DNA of 64,000 nt from Paenibacillus hamazuiensis (GCF_023276405.1 NZ_JALRMO010000001.1:806001-870000); one strand, 5' to 3'; shown: positions 53,372-62,955, counted from the stretch's first letter. Notes: generated by a model from the sequence alone, not told the origin. Numbers and translations: made by a program.

Positions 53372-53402
53372 GCCCTGACAGGCTTGACGGGCTGACGAAA
53401 CG

Positions 53403-54395
53403 TTACGGCTTAAGCTTGGACAGCGATTCGCCGGTCACTTCCTGCATGCCGAATTCTGCCTGCTGGGGGAGCGACTTTCCTTCGGATGCGGTTCTCAAGA
53501 GCTCGATGATCCTTGTGCCCCAGCCGTCCTCGTTCTGAGAGACGACGGAGGTGATTTGGCCATTGATGACGGCTTCCTTCACCTCGGGGGTAAGGCCGAA
53601 GGCGAATGCCCTTCTGCGCAAACCTTGCGCTTTCCAAACGATAATCGACGAAGAGCTGGAAATCCAGTCGACATCCACGAGCGCATCGAAATGGGGATGG
53701 TCGTCTATCATCGCTTCCAGATTGTTGATCGCGCGTTCGCTGAGGCCGGTATGGTAACGCGTATCGAGCACCTGGATGTCGGTCCGCCCGGATAAATAAT
53801 CGAGCATGCCTTCCAGCCGGCGGCTTTGGCCGGCGGAATCTCTGTGGCCGGCTTCGACCAAAATCATTCCTTTGCCCTTCAGTTCGCGGTCAATCAGCTT
53901 GCCCATCAAATTTCCTTCCGCGAAGGGGTCGTTGCCTAGATATGCTAAGCGGCGGCTTTGGGGCGCGTCGGACTCGAAGCAGATGACCGGAATGCCTTCC
54001 TGAACGGCTTTGTTGATGAGCGGAGTCAGGGCGTTCGGATCGATCGGGTCGATCGCAATGCCGTTCACCTTTTGCTTGATCATCGTCTCCATCATCTGAA
54101 TCTGCCGCTCCACGTTGTATTCGTCCGGCGCTTTAACGACCAAGCGGATGGACTGGGGTTTGGCGGCTTCCTCGATCGATTCGGTAATCGATTCGTAAAA
54201 GGGATGCGCCGTCGGATACAAAACGCCGAAGGTCAACCGGTTCGAATCCGGTTCTGCGGTTGCCTTCGGTTTATCCGCCGAGGATGGAAGCTCCGTCTTC
54301 GGCACAAATAAAACGGGAGTGCGAAGCAGCAATACCGCGATACAAATGAAGATGACGATGCCTCCGGCAATACGGACCGTTGATTTGCTGCGCAT
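53403..54395 (-). CDS. Membrane-anchored periplasmic-binding sensor of a three-component system
   Basis: 330 residues. One N-terminal membrane anchor (IAGGIVIFICIAVLLLRTPV) is followed by a sugar-binding periplasmic domain of the ribose/galactofuranose type (LTFGVLYPTAHPFYESITES, GIAIDPIDPNALTPLINKAV, PVICFESDAP, ALVDVDWISSSSSIIVWK). There is no lipobox. It begins directly behind the stop of the response-regulator gene, with GGAGGA inside the latter, so the two are co-translated. Such proteins bind extracellular sugar and pass the signal to the paired histidine kinase, as in AraPST of Geobacillus. The ligand is probably that of the divergent transporter. Confidence 0.88.
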   Translation of the reverse strand: MRSKSTVRIAGGIVIFICIAVLLLRTPVLFVPKTELPSSADKPKATAEPDSNRLTFGVLYPTAHPFYESITESIEEAAKPQSIRLVVKAPDEYNVERQIQMMETMIKQKVNGIAIDPIDPNALTPLINKAVQEGIPVICFESDAPQSRRLAYLGNDPFAEGNLMGKLIDRELKGKGMILVEAGHRDSAGQSRRLEGMLDYLSGRTDIQVLDTRYHTGLSERAINNLEAMIDDHPHFDALVDVDWISSSSSIIVWKAQGLRRRAFAFGLTPEVKEAVINGQITSVVSQNEDGWGTRIIELLRTASEGKSLPQQAEFGMQEVTGESLSKLKP

Positions 54396-56015
54396 TTAGC
54401 GGTCCTCCTCCGAGCCGGCCCCTATGCAATCGGCGCTTCCCGATTTTCGGAACTCCTTGGTCGTCATGCCGGTCATTCTTTTGAACAAATTCGAAAAGTA
54501 ATGGGGGTCGCTGTAACCTGCCTGAAACGCGATCTCGTACGTTTTCGCGGCACTGTTCTTCAGCAGCTCCATGGCGAATTGTATGCGGGTTTGCGTTAAA
54601 AATTCGATGAAGGTCTGCCCGGTCTCCTGGCTGAATACTTTGCTGAGATGGCTTGCATTCATGTTGACATGATCGGCGACCTCTTGAAGCGAAAGCGCGT
54701 CGTTGCCAAAATGGGCCTGGATATAGTCCTTCGCCTTCCGGATGATAGGACCGTACTTGTCGTTGGAACGGGAACGCCAATTCCAAAACTGCTCGATCAG
54801 TTTGATCAAATAGTCCTTCAGCTCCCCGTGCGAACGGATTTGCCCGATCCGCATTTGAAACTGCCTGAGATAGCGCTCCGGATCCTCCACGTGACGGTAC
54901 ATGTCCTTGGCGGAACGGAATACTTCGAGCGTCAAATCGTTAATAATGTAGTATCCTACCGGTGTCGACGTCCACTCGATATGCTTCAAGTCTGCGGCAT
55001 ATTCGTTCACAAACGGCGAAAGCATCGGCGGAGAACCGATTTTCATGAAATCGACGAATTTTTTGCGGTCCAGTAGAACGAATTGCTCCATCACCTCTGC
55101 GCTTTGCTGCCGCATGGTCAGCCTGTTTTGGCCGGAAAGCCGGCGCCAATGCATGTCCTGGGCCGCATCCAGGAAGGACAGGTGGACGCCCTGCAGCCGA
55201 TCCTGCATGCTGCCGATACCGACGGATACCGGGCATGCCGGTTCGGACAGCCGATCCGTATCCGCGGCAAGGCTTTGAAGCTCTTTGAACGGCAGCAGCT
55301 CCCGGTGAAGCTCCTCGAGGGTGCTCGCTTTCAAGAGCCAGACGGTTTCGCTTCGGCTTCGTTTAAATTGCAGCACATCGGTACGGGCGGTCAGCTTCCG
55401 CAGAGCCGGTACCGGCCCCGCGGCATCCGAAGCGTCGTCCGCGGCATCCGCCATGACAAGCTCCGCGTCACGAACGTGCGCCATGGCGACAATGTAAAAT
55501 CGGGCCAGCAGGCTTAAACTCAAGGCGGAGCTGAGGTGAACGGCATCCGTTGTCGTCATGAAACCGCTGCACAAGTCGTTAAGCAGCTTTTCCTGCGTGA
55601 CCTCCTGCAGCCTCATGGCGTTCGCCTTTTCGCCTCGTTCCTTGTCGATGGACTCGCTCACACGGTGAAGCAGCCGGAGCAGCTCGCTGGCGCTGATCGG
55701 CTTCAGACAATAGTCCACGACGCCCATCCGCAAAGCGCTTCTGGCAAATTCGAAATCTTCATAACCGCTGAGAATCACGATTTTGATCTCGGGGTATCGC
55801 TGGCATACGATGGCGCTCAATTCCAGACCGTTCATAAACGGCATCTTGATATCGGTTATGAGGATATCGGGACGAAGCTGCTCGATTAACGTTAACGCCA
55901 CTTCGCCGTCCGGCGCTTCGTCGCAATATACAAATCCTTCTTTTTCCCAATCGATGCTGTCCCGCATCGTTTCCCTGATGAGAATTTCGTCATCGACGAG
56001 CATCACCTTTTTCAT
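54396..56015 (-). CDS. YesN-like response regulator (receiver + AraC DNA-binding domain)
   Basis: 539 residues. Receiver domain at 1-120 with the acidic pair in VMLVDDE and the phosphoacceptor Asp55 in ILITDIKMP. A long variable linker follows. At the C-terminus lies an AraC-type double helix-turn-helix (LQEVADHVNMNASHLSKVFS, then YEIAFQAGYSDPHYFSNLFK). The ATG overlaps the kinase stop codon (ATGA at 56012-56015), so translation is coupled. It should activate the divergent transporter operon, whose promoter has a good -10 but no recognisable -35, as expected for an activator-dependent promoter. Confidence 0.93.
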   Translation of the reverse strand: MKKVMLVDDEILIRETMRDSIDWEKEGFVYCDEAPDGEVALTLIEQLRPDILITDIKMPFMNGLELSAIVCQRYPEIKIVILSGYEDFEFARSALRMGVVDYCLKPISASELLRLLHRVSESIDKERGEKANAMRLQEVTQEKLLNDLCSGFMTTTDAVHLSSALSLSLLARFYIVAMAHVRDAELVMADAADDASDAAGPVPALRKLTARTDVLQFKRSRSETVWLLKASTLEELHRELLPFKELQSLAADTDRLSEPACPVSVGIGSMQDRLQGVHLSFLDAAQDMHWRRLSGQNRLTMRQQSAEVMEQFVLLDRKKFVDFMKIGSPPMLSPFVNEYAADLKHIEWTSTPVGYYIINDLTLEVFRSAKDMYRHVEDPERYLRQFQMRIGQIRSHGELKDYLIKLIEQFWNWRSRSNDKYGPIIRKAKDYIQAHFGNDALSLQEVADHVNMNASHLSKVFSQETGQTFIEFLTQTRIQFAMELLKNSAAKTYEIAFQAGYSDPHYFSNLFKRMTGMTTKEFRKSGSADCIGAGSEEDR

Positions 56016-57832
56016 GCGCTCACCTCGCTTTCTCTCCACGCCGCAGGCAGGCGAATCGTTACGACCGTACCTTCGTTCGGCTCGCTGTCCAGCTGTACCT
56101 TGCAGGCTTCTCCGTAATATAACCGGATGCGCTGCTGTACGTTATGAAGGCCGAATCCCCCGGATACCTCATTGCCCGTCTCCTCCGGAGGCTGCGCTTC
56201 GGATAGGTCGCTTCGCACCTTCTCGAGCCGTTCCGGCGGCATCCCGATGCCGTTGTCTTCGACCACAAATACGATATGCTTGTCATCCTCGGCGAAGGCG
56301 CGGATGCGGATCAGCCCTTTTCCCCTTTTGTTCTTGATGCCGTGATATATGGCATTCTCCACGATCGGCTGCAGCGTCATTTTCAGGATCGGGTAACTGT
56401 GCAAGCTCTCGTCGACGTCGATTTCATATTCGAGGATGTCCCGGTACCGCATGCGTTGTATGGTTAAGTAGCTTTGCAGATGCTCGAGCTCTTTGGCCAC
56501 CGTGATCCAATCTTTTCCTTTGCTGAGGCTGATTCGGAAAAGCCGGGATAACGACATGACCAGCTGGACGACCTGATCCTTCTTTCCCGCTTCGGCCATC
56601 CATAAAATCGAATCCAGGGTGTTGTACAGAAAGTGCGGATTGATCTGGGCCTGGAGCGCGCGCTGCTCGGCTTTCTTGATTTCCTGCTGCTCCTTGATAA
56701 TCTGGTCGAGCAGCGTTCTTATTTTCCCGAGCATGATATTGAAGCTGTTGCCGAGCTCGGCGATCTCGTCGGTCCCGGCAGGGGTGACCTTCGCTTCGAG
56801 AAAACCGGATGCCGCCAGCTGCATCTTGTTTTTTAACACATGGACGGGGCGGATCAGCCGGGAGGACACGAAGAAATGCAGGATCAAGGCGAACGCGATG
56901 CAAAGTCCGACACTGATGATGATCAGCTGCCGGATCGAATTGGCTTCCTCCACGATTTCCTGCAGCGGGACATAGCCGATAATTTTCCACCCCGTGCTTA
57001 AGGATGCCGAGGCGAAAATGAATTTCGGCTTTCCTTCCGACGAGTCGATAAGCTCTGTGGCGGAGCCGTTTAACAGCTCCTTCAAATCTTCCTTCTTCGG
57101 CAGTCCGCTGCGGCCGCCGGTTTGTGACGGGCTGAAAATAGGATTGCCGTCCTTATCGACCACAAAAAAGAAGCCGTTGCGGCCGATGGTCACCTCATCG
57201 CAAAATTTCTTGACGATGCTGTCGTCCATATCGATGATGATGAAGCCGATCACCTCGTGGGTAATGCGCTGCTGCACGGTGGAAATCATCGAGATGACGT
57301 TCGTGTTGTTGTACTGAAACCCGTCCAGGCGCTCCATGGAAGAATTTCCGAAAGGCACGTTCAGCACCTCGTCCGGATGGTCGACCAAATACGCGAGCTG
57401 CGGGTTCCTCAGCGGATTCCGGTCGATTTGGAAAACGCCTTTCCTTTCGCTGATGCCTCGGCCGTACAGATTGATCATCGTAATATTGAGAACCTTGTCG
57501 TACCGGTAGGTTTGGCGATAGGAGGAGATCGTTTTCAAAATATCTTTCGCATTTTCGTACGTAGCCGCATTCTGGGAGAACAGAAATTGCAGCACCTGCG
57601 GGTTTTTCCTCAGCTCCAGCAGCTTGCCCGTATCGATGAACAGCTGGTCGATATCGCGGGCCTGCGTGTCGGCCACCAGCTTCGTGGACGCTTTGCTGTT
57701 TTTGAACACGATATTGAACGATTTCTGATATGAAATTAAACCGACGGATATTAAAGGAACGCAAGTGAAGAAAACAAACATGAGGAGCAGCTTGGAACGC
57801 AGACTCGAGGAAATCCTTCGGATCAGCTTCAT
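56012..57832 (-). CDS. YesM-like sensor histidine kinase
   Basis: 606 residues. Two membrane helices (LLLMFVFFTCVPLISVGLIS and near 280-305 SIRQLIIISVGLCIAFALIL) flank an extracellular Cache-like sensor domain. HAMP, then the His_kinase block AQINPHFLYNTLDSILWM with His400, and an HATPase_c domain (ENAIYHGIKNKRGKG, VEDNGIGMPPERLEK, GFGLHNVQQRIRLYYGE) follow. The 57832 ATG is preferred over one at 57862, though its ribosome binding site is weak. It forms an operon with the response regulator and the anchored binding protein, divergent from the transporter. Confidence 0.92.
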   Translation of the reverse strand: MKLIRRISSSLRSKLLLMFVFFTCVPLISVGLISYQKSFNIVFKNSKASTKLVADTQARDIDQLFIDTGKLLELRKNPQVLQFLFSQNAATYENAKDILKTISSYRQTYRYDKVLNITMINLYGRGISERKGVFQIDRNPLRNPQLAYLVDHPDEVLNVPFGNSSMERLDGFQYNNTNVISMISTVQQRITHEVIGFIIIDMDDSIVKKFCDEVTIGRNGFFFVVDKDGNPIFSPSQTGGRSGLPKKEDLKELLNGSATELIDSSEGKPKFIFASASLSTGWKIIGYVPLQEIVEEANSIRQLIIISVGLCIAFALILHFFVSSRLIRPVHVLKNKMQLAASGFLEAKVTPAGTDEIAELGNSFNIMLGKIRTLLDQIIKEQQEIKKAEQRALQAQINPHFLYNTLDSILWMAEAGKKDQVVQLVMSLSRLFRISLSKGKDWITVAKELEHLQSYLTIQRMRYRDILEYEIDVDESLHSYPILKMTLQPIVENAIYHGIKNKRGKGLIRIRAFAEDDKHIVFVVEDNGIGMPPERLEKVRSDLSEAQPPEETGNEVSGGFGLHNVQQRIRLYYGEACKVQLDSEPNEGTVVTIRLPAAWRESEVSA

Positions 57833-57911
57833 GCGTATGCAAAACCTTTCTTCATCCTTCAATTACTGAGAATATGAGAAATTTCCGCTGCGTGTCCCGG
57901 ATCGTACTTCC

Positions 57912-57983
57912 GATCGCTCTTGTCCTCGGATTTCTTGATTAGAACCGCCCGTTGGCGGTAGAAATCCGAGAACAAAGGCGACC
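57912..57983. repeat. Long imperfect palindrome in the kinase/transporter intergenic region
   Basis: TTGTCCTCGGATTTCT (57920-57935) pairs with AGAAATCCGAGAACAA (57960-57975), one mismatch. The pairing extends outward on both sides to about 24 bp, and an inner stem ACCGCC/GGCGGT lies in the loop. No T-run follows. It looks like a dispersed intergenic palindrome or a large operator. Confidence 0.55.
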
Positions 57984-58129
57984 GCTAACGCTTCTCCAGT
58001 ACGATTCCGTCCACTTCGCTTTTTTTCATGCATTTCAGTAGTTAAATTATGAAGCATCGTTTTTGAAAACGCAATCATCGGCAAAGAAATTACAGTTTCG
58101 CGAAAAAATATTCCAGTTTTTCCGAGGAA

Positions 58130-58183
58130 GCGTTTGCAAACGCCTAAAAAATTATAAATTTAACCGATCATACTCCGTATAAT
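58130..58183 (+). promoter_or_regulatory. Palindrome GCGTTTGCAAACGC and transporter promoter
   Basis: GCGTTTGCAAACGC (58130-58143) is a perfect 14-bp palindrome, with flanking bases giving a partial cre match. TATAAT lies at 58178-58183 with no good -35, 70 bp before the ytfQ-like start. The palindrome at about -47 could bind the AraC-type regulator or CcpA. Confidence 0.45.
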
Positions 58184-58252
58184 CCCGCGCTGCTCCCCCT
58201 CTATAATGAGGTCACACCAAACGAAATGGTGATCCAAAGGGAGGAATGAAAC

Positions 58253-59299
58253 ATGAAATTAAAAAAATCGGGCATGGCGGTCGCGGCTTCGCTGATATTG
58301 CTGTTCACGGCGGCCTGCGGAAGCAGCGGCCAGAAGCCGACGAACGCATCTGCGACACCGGCGCCGGCACCGGCGGCTGCGGACAATAAGGCGGGTGCTG
58401 ATAACAAACCCGCAGGCGGCAAAAAGATCACGCTCGGTTTCTCGCAGGTCGGTGCGGAGAGCGGATGGCGGACAGCGAATACGAAGTCGATTCAGGATTC
58501 GGCCAAGGAGGCCGGCATTGACTTGAAATTCTCCGATGCCCAGCAAAAGCAGGAAAACCAAATTAAAGCCATTCGTACCTTTATTCAGCAAAAGGTGGAT
58601 GTGATTGCATTCTCGCCCGTCGTCGAATCCGGTTGGGATACCGTGCTGAAAGAAGCGAAAGACGCGAAGATTCCGGTCATCCTGACCGACCGCGCGGTCG
58701 ACTCCAAGGACACTTCGCTCTACCGGACGTTCATCGGATCGGACTTCGTCGAGGAAGGCCGCCGCGCCGGCAAATGGCTGGTCGACCAATATAAAGACGC
58801 CAAGGAAACGGTGAATATCGTTCAGCTGGAAGGCACGACAGGCTCGGCTCCGGCCAACGACCGCAAATCCGGATTTGAGGAAGTGATCAAATCGAATCCG
58901 AATCTGAAGGTGATCGCCTCGCAAACGGGCGATTTCACGCGGGCCAAAGGAAAAGAAGTCATGCAGGCGTTTCTGAAGGCGAACAAGAACATTCAGGTTT
59001 TGTACGCACATAACGACGATATGGCGCTGGGAGCGATCCAGGCGATCGAAGCCGCAGGCCTTGTGCCGGGCAAGGATATCAAGATCATCTCCATCGACGG
59101 AGTCAAGGACGGCTTCGTCGCAGCCAGCGAAGGCAAGATCAACTTTATCGTCGAGTGCAATCCGCTGCTCGGGCCGCAGCTGATGCAGGCGGTGCGCGAT
59201 GTCATCGACGGCAAGCAGCTTGCCCAGCGAATCGTCACCAAGGAGGGCGTATTCACCTCCGAAGAAGCGAAGAAAGAGCTTCCTAACCGCCAGTATTAA
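58253..59299 (+). CDS. ytfQ: Galactofuranose-type sugar ABC transporter substrate-binding protein
   Basis: 348 residues, lipoprotein by its LFTAACG lipobox (Cys about 22). An Ala/Pro-rich linker precedes a type I periplasmic-binding core: KITLGFSQVGAESGWRTANT, DVIAFSPVVESGWDTVLKEA, GTTGSAPANDRKSGFEEVIK, LYAHNDDMALGAIQAIEAAG and CNPLLGPQLMQAVRDVIDG. These blocks are those of YtfQ, the E. coli galactofuranose-binding protein. The gene is the first of an ABC operon and is divergent from the sensing system. Two hairpins behind it may raise its level relative to the transporter genes. A galactofuranose or related ligand is inferred from homology. Confidence 0.92.
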   Translation: MKLKKSGMAVAASLILLFTAACGSSGQKPTNASATPAPAPAAADNKAGADNKPAGGKKITLGFSQVGAESGWRTANTKSIQDSAKEAGIDLKFSDAQQKQENQIKAIRTFIQQKVDVIAFSPVVESGWDTVLKEAKDAKIPVILTDRAVDSKDTSLYRTFIGSDFVEEGRRAGKWLVDQYKDAKETVNIVQLEGTTGSAPANDRKSGFEEVIKSNPNLKVIASQTGDFTRAKGKEVMQAFLKANKNIQVLYAHNDDMALGAIQAIEAAGLVPGKDIKIISIDGVKDGFVAASEGKINFIVECNPLLGPQLMQAVRDVIDGKQLAQRIVTKEGVFTSEEAKKELPNRQY

Positions 59300-59322
59300 A
59301 GATTGGCGGAATAAATAAGGCA

Positions 59323-59382
59323 TACGGATTGCAATCCGTAGGAGAAGGCCGTTCCATACCGCTGTTCGGCGGGAACGGCCTT
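59323..59382 (+). other. Two hairpins between ytfQ- and ytfR-like genes
   Basis: TACGGATTGCAATCCGTA (59323-59340) is a perfect 18-nt palindrome. Behind it AAGGCCGTTCC (59345-59355) pairs with GGAACGGCCTT (59372-59382). Such stems commonly protect the binding-protein mRNA or partly terminate transcription. Confidence 0.6.
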
Positions 59383-59408
59383 TGGCCTTGAAAGGAGATT
59401 AACGGACT

Positions 59409-60917
59409 ATGAACGAGCGGCCTCCTATTTTGCAGATGACCGGAATCCATAAGCTGTTTCCGGGGGTTAAAGCGCTCTCCGGCGTCAATTTCCGGATGTT
59501 TCCCGGCGAGATCCACGCACTCATGGGGGAGAACGGCGCAGGAAAATCGACGCTCATTAAAGTTTTGACGGGAGTGTACCCGATCGACGGAGGAACCGTC
59601 GAATTGGACGGGCAGCGCATCGCCATTGGCAGCCCGCAGGATGCGCAGAAGGCCGGGATCAGCACGGTGTATCAGGAAGTCAACCTTTGCCCGAATTTAT
59701 CCGTTGCGGAAAATATATTTATCGGCCGCGAGCCGCGCAGCTTCGGGCGGATTATATGGAAGGAGATGTACCGAAGCGCCAGGGAATTGCTTCTAACCAG
59801 GATGAACCTGGACATCGACGTTACTCTTCCCTTGCATTCATACTCCGTAGCTGTTCAGCAATTGGTCGCCATTGCCCGGGCCGTCAGCGTATCGGCCAAA
59901 ATATTGATTTTGGATGAGCCGACCTCAAGCCTCGACCACGGCGAAGTGGTTAAGCTTTTCGCCGTGATGCGGAAACTGAGGAGCGAGGGGCTTGCGATTT
60001 TGTTCGTGACGCATTTTCTGGACCAGGTGTATGAGGTGTCGGATCGAATAACGATTCTTCGGGGCGGGGAATTTGTCGGGGAGCATCTCACGAAGGATCT
60101 TCCCCAACTAGAGCTGGTCTCGAAAATGATCGGCAAAGATCTTCGCCTCCTCGAGGAGCTGCCTAAAACGGCAGGGCAGCATTCGCGTGAAGACGAGATA
60201 CTGCTCGAAGCGGTCTCCTTGGGTAAAAAGGGGACCATCGAGCCGGTGGATTTGGAAATCCGCAAAGGGGAAATTGTCGGCTTGGCCGGTCTTCTCGGCT
60301 CGGGAAGAACGGAGCTGGCCCGCTTGCTGTTTGCCGCCGACCGAAGGGATACAGGGGCCGTTCGCATCCCGGGCAGCAATACCGTCTTGAATTCCCCCCG
60401 CCAAGCAATTGACCGCGGCATCGCCTTCTGCTCGGAAAACCGCAAGCTGGAAGGAATTATCGACGATCTGACCGTCCGCGAAAATATCATTCTTGCCCTT
60501 CAGGCGTCCCGTGGCTGGACCCGTACGATTTCCCGCAAGCGGCAGGAGGAAATCGCTGACGAATATATTCGCACGTTGAACATCAATCCGCCGAATCCGG
60601 AGCAGCTCATTAAGCATTTAAGCGGAGGCAATCAGCAGAAGGTGCTCCTCGCACGGTGGCTGCTCACCGAGCCGAAGCTGCTGATCCTGGACGAACCTAC
60701 CCGGGGGATCGATATCGGCGCGAAGGCGGAAATTCAAAAGCTCGTATTGTCGCTGGCGAAAAAAGGGGTGTCGGTGCTGTTTATTTCTTCCGAGCTGGAT
60801 GAGGTGCTGCGCGTCAGCGACCGCATCGCCGTGATGAGGGACCGCCGGAAGGTCAAGGAAATGTCAAGAAACGAAATGAGCCAAAAAAGCGTTATGCAGG
60901 CGATCGCGGGAGGGTAA
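59409..60917 (+). CDS. ytfR: Sugar ABC transporter ATP-binding protein (tandem)
   Basis: 502 residues with two ATPase domains, as in the RbsA/YtfR/MglA type. Domain 1: Walker A GENGAGKSTL, signature VAVQQLVAIARAVS, Walker B ILILDEPTSSLD. Domain 2: a degenerate Walker A (GLLGSGRTELAR), signature LSGGNQQKVLLARWL, Walker B LLILDEPTRGIDIG. The second domain is intact and the family's usual asymmetry is seen. It energises import by the two permeases encoded just behind it (5-bp gap to the next gene). Confidence 0.95.
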   Translation: MNERPPILQMTGIHKLFPGVKALSGVNFRMFPGEIHALMGENGAGKSTLIKVLTGVYPIDGGTVELDGQRIAIGSPQDAQKAGISTVYQEVNLCPNLSVAENIFIGREPRSFGRIIWKEMYRSARELLLTRMNLDIDVTLPLHSYSVAVQQLVAIARAVSVSAKILILDEPTSSLDHGEVVKLFAVMRKLRSEGLAILFVTHFLDQVYEVSDRITILRGGEFVGEHLTKDLPQLELVSKMIGKDLRLLEELPKTAGQHSREDEILLEAVSLGKKGTIEPVDLEIRKGEIVGLAGLLGSGRTELARLLFAADRRDTGAVRIPGSNTVLNSPRQAIDRGIAFCSENRKLEGIIDDLTVRENIILALQASRGWTRTISRKRQEEIADEYIRTLNINPPNPEQLIKHLSGGNQQKVLLARWLLTEPKLLILDEPTRGIDIGAKAEIQKLVLSLAKKGVSVLFISSELDEVLRVSDRIAVMRDRRKVKEMSRNEMSQKSVMQAIAGG

Positions 60918-60922
60918 GCGCA

Positions 60923-61951
60923 ATGATGAAGCATCACTTGTTTTGGCCGCTCTCCATGCTGGGGGCGCTGCTGCTCTTTAACTTGATCTATTCTCCGGAC
61001 TTTTTTACCGTCAACATGCGGGACGGTCATTTGTACGGCAGCCTGATCGATATATTGAATTTCGGCTCCCCGTTAATTTTGATCGCGCTGGGAATGACCT
61101 TGGTCATCGCCACCGGAGGAATCGATTTGTCCGTCGGCTCGGTTGTGGCGATTGCCGGAGCGATCTCCTGTCTTATCGTCAGCAAGGGCAGCGATCAGAA
61201 TGAGCTGGCACTCGTGTTGACGGCGGTCGCCGTCTCCGTGCTGCTCTCTCTTTTCGCCGGTGTATGGAACGGGTTTCTCGTAGCCGGAGCCGGCATTCAG
61301 CCGATTGTCGCCACACTCATCCTGATGGTGGCCGGTCGCGGGGTGGCGCAATTAATCACGGACGGGCAAATCATTACCGTGTCCAGCACGCCGTATAAAT
61401 ATATCGGCGCGGGATCGCTCTTCACGCTGCCGTTTTGCATTTTTATCGTTGCGGCCATCTTTATACTGGCTTATCTGCTGACGCGAAAAACGGCGCTCGG
61501 ACTCTTCATCGAGGCGGTCGGCTGCAAGCCGACGGCCAGTCGGCTCGCTGGAGTGCGCTCGAGCCTGGTCATCCTCGCGGTATATATGTTTTGCGGCTTG
61601 TGCGCCGGCATTGCCGGGCTCATTCTTTGCTCCAACGTATCCAGCGCAGACGGGAACAATGCCGGGTTATGGTACGAGCTGGATGCGATTTTGGCCGTCG
61701 TGATCGGGGGCACTTCGTTAAATGGCGGCAGATTTTATTTGGGCGGGACGCTGGTCGGCGCGCTTATTATCCAGACGCTGACGACGACCATTTATATGAT
61801 AGGCGTCCCCCCGGAGACGACGCTTGTCGTGAAAGCGTTCGTCGTGACGGCCGTCTGCCTGATTCAATCGGAATCGTTCCGTCAAGCGGTCCGGCTTCGC
61901 CGAAGCAAACGCCAATGGATCAAGGGAAAGGAGCTGAATCCGCATGCTTAA
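60923..61951 (+). CDS. ytfT: Sugar ABC transporter permease (YtfT-like)
   Basis: 342 residues of the branched-chain/ribose type permease family (BPD_transp_2). About eight to ten membrane segments and the signature ATGGIDLSVGSVVAIAGAIS and LDAILAVVIGGTSLNGGRFY. It forms the channel with the next gene product. The stop codon overlaps the start of the next gene by 8 bp. Confidence 0.93.
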   Translation: MMKHHLFWPLSMLGALLLFNLIYSPDFFTVNMRDGHLYGSLIDILNFGSPLILIALGMTLVIATGGIDLSVGSVVAIAGAISCLIVSKGSDQNELALVLTAVAVSVLLSLFAGVWNGFLVAGAGIQPIVATLILMVAGRGVAQLITDGQIITVSSTPYKYIGAGSLFTLPFCIFIVAAIFILAYLLTRKTALGLFIEAVGCKPTASRLAGVRSSLVILAVYMFCGLCAGIAGLILCSNVSSADGNNAGLWYELDAILAVVIGGTSLNGGRFYLGGTLVGALIIQTLTTTIYMIGVPPETTLVVKAFVVTAVCLIQSESFRQAVRLRRSKRQWIKGKELNPHA

Positions 61952-62909
61952 GCGGCAGTATATTCCGATCGCAGTTACCGCCTTGCTGTTCATCGCGATG
62001 TTCGGCGTCGGCTCCTTCCGGTATACGGGGTTCTTTTCGCTTCAGGTTATCTTCAATCTGCTGATCGACAATGCTTTTCTTTTGGTAGCCGCGGTGGGAA
62101 TGACGTTTGTGATCGTTTCGGGCGGAATCGACTTATCCGTTGGGTCCATGGTTGCTTTGACGACCATGATATCGGCGAGTCTGCTCAAGCTGGGCTGGCC
62201 TCCTTACCTGGTCATTCCGCTCGTATTGGCCGTGGGAGCTTGCTTCGGCAGCATGATGGGGGCGATCATTCACTATTTTCGGATCCAGCCGTTTATCGTT
62301 ACCTTGGCGGGGATGTTTATGGCCCGGGGGTTGTGTTACGTCATCGATATCAATACGATCACAATCGATAACGTGTTTTACAAAAACATGGCCCAAACCA
62401 AAATTGCTTTGCCTGGAGGCAGCTTTATTTCCGTCAGCGTGCTGATCGCACTTGCCGTCGTCGGGGCCGGGTATTATCTCGCTCATTATACGAGAACGGG
62501 AAGGAATATTTATGCGCTGGGAGGCAGCGAGCAGTCGGCCCATTTAATGGGTCTGCCGATCGGAAGGACCAAGATTTTGGTCTATGCGATCAGCGGTATT
62601 TGTTCCTCGCTGGCCGGAGTGGTGTTTACGTTCTACATGCTGTCGGGGTACGGGCTGCACGCGCTCGGCATGGAGCTCGACGTGATTGCGGCCGTTGTGA
62701 TCGGCGGTACGCTGCTCACCGGCGGGGTCGGGTATATCATAGGTTCATTCTTCGGCGTTATGATTCAAGGCGTCATTCAGACGATCATCTCTTTTGAAGG
62801 AACGTTAAGCTCCTGGTGGACGAAAATCGTCATCGGGCTGCTGCTCTTTCTGTTCATCCTGCTGCAAAGACTGCTGAGCGAACGCCGCTGGGCCCAGCAG
62901 AAGGGGTAG
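61944..62909 (+). CDS. yjfF: Sugar ABC transporter permease (YjfF-like)
   Basis: 321 residues, second permease of the same family: VSGGIDLSVGSMVALTTMIS and ELDVIAAVVIGGTLLTGGVG are the signature blocks, with DINTITIDNVFYKNMA typical of YjfF. The gene overlaps the previous one by 8 bp (translational coupling). The order ytfQ-ytfR-ytfT-yjfF equals the E. coli galactofuranose operon. Confidence 0.93.
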   Translation: MLKRQYIPIAVTALLFIAMFGVGSFRYTGFFSLQVIFNLLIDNAFLLVAAVGMTFVIVSGGIDLSVGSMVALTTMISASLLKLGWPPYLVIPLVLAVGACFGSMMGAIIHYFRIQPFIVTLAGMFMARGLCYVIDINTITIDNVFYKNMAQTKIALPGGSFISVSVLIALAVVGAGYYLAHYTRTGRNIYALGGSEQSAHLMGLPIGRTKILVYAISGICSSLAGVVFTFYMLSGYGLHALGMELDVIAAVVIGGTLLTGGVGYIIGSFFGVMIQGVIQTIISFEGTLSSWWTKIVIGLLLFLFILLQRLLSERRWAQQKG

Positions 62910-62925
62910 CGGCTCACGAAAGTGA

Positions 62926-62955
62926 TTGCCGGAGACCGTTTACTGTCCGTATAAT
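62926..62955 (+). promoter_or_regulatory. Promoter of the second binding-protein gene
   Basis: TTGCCG (62926-62931), 18 bp, TATAAT (62950-62955), 43 bp before the ATG. Confidence 0.5.
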
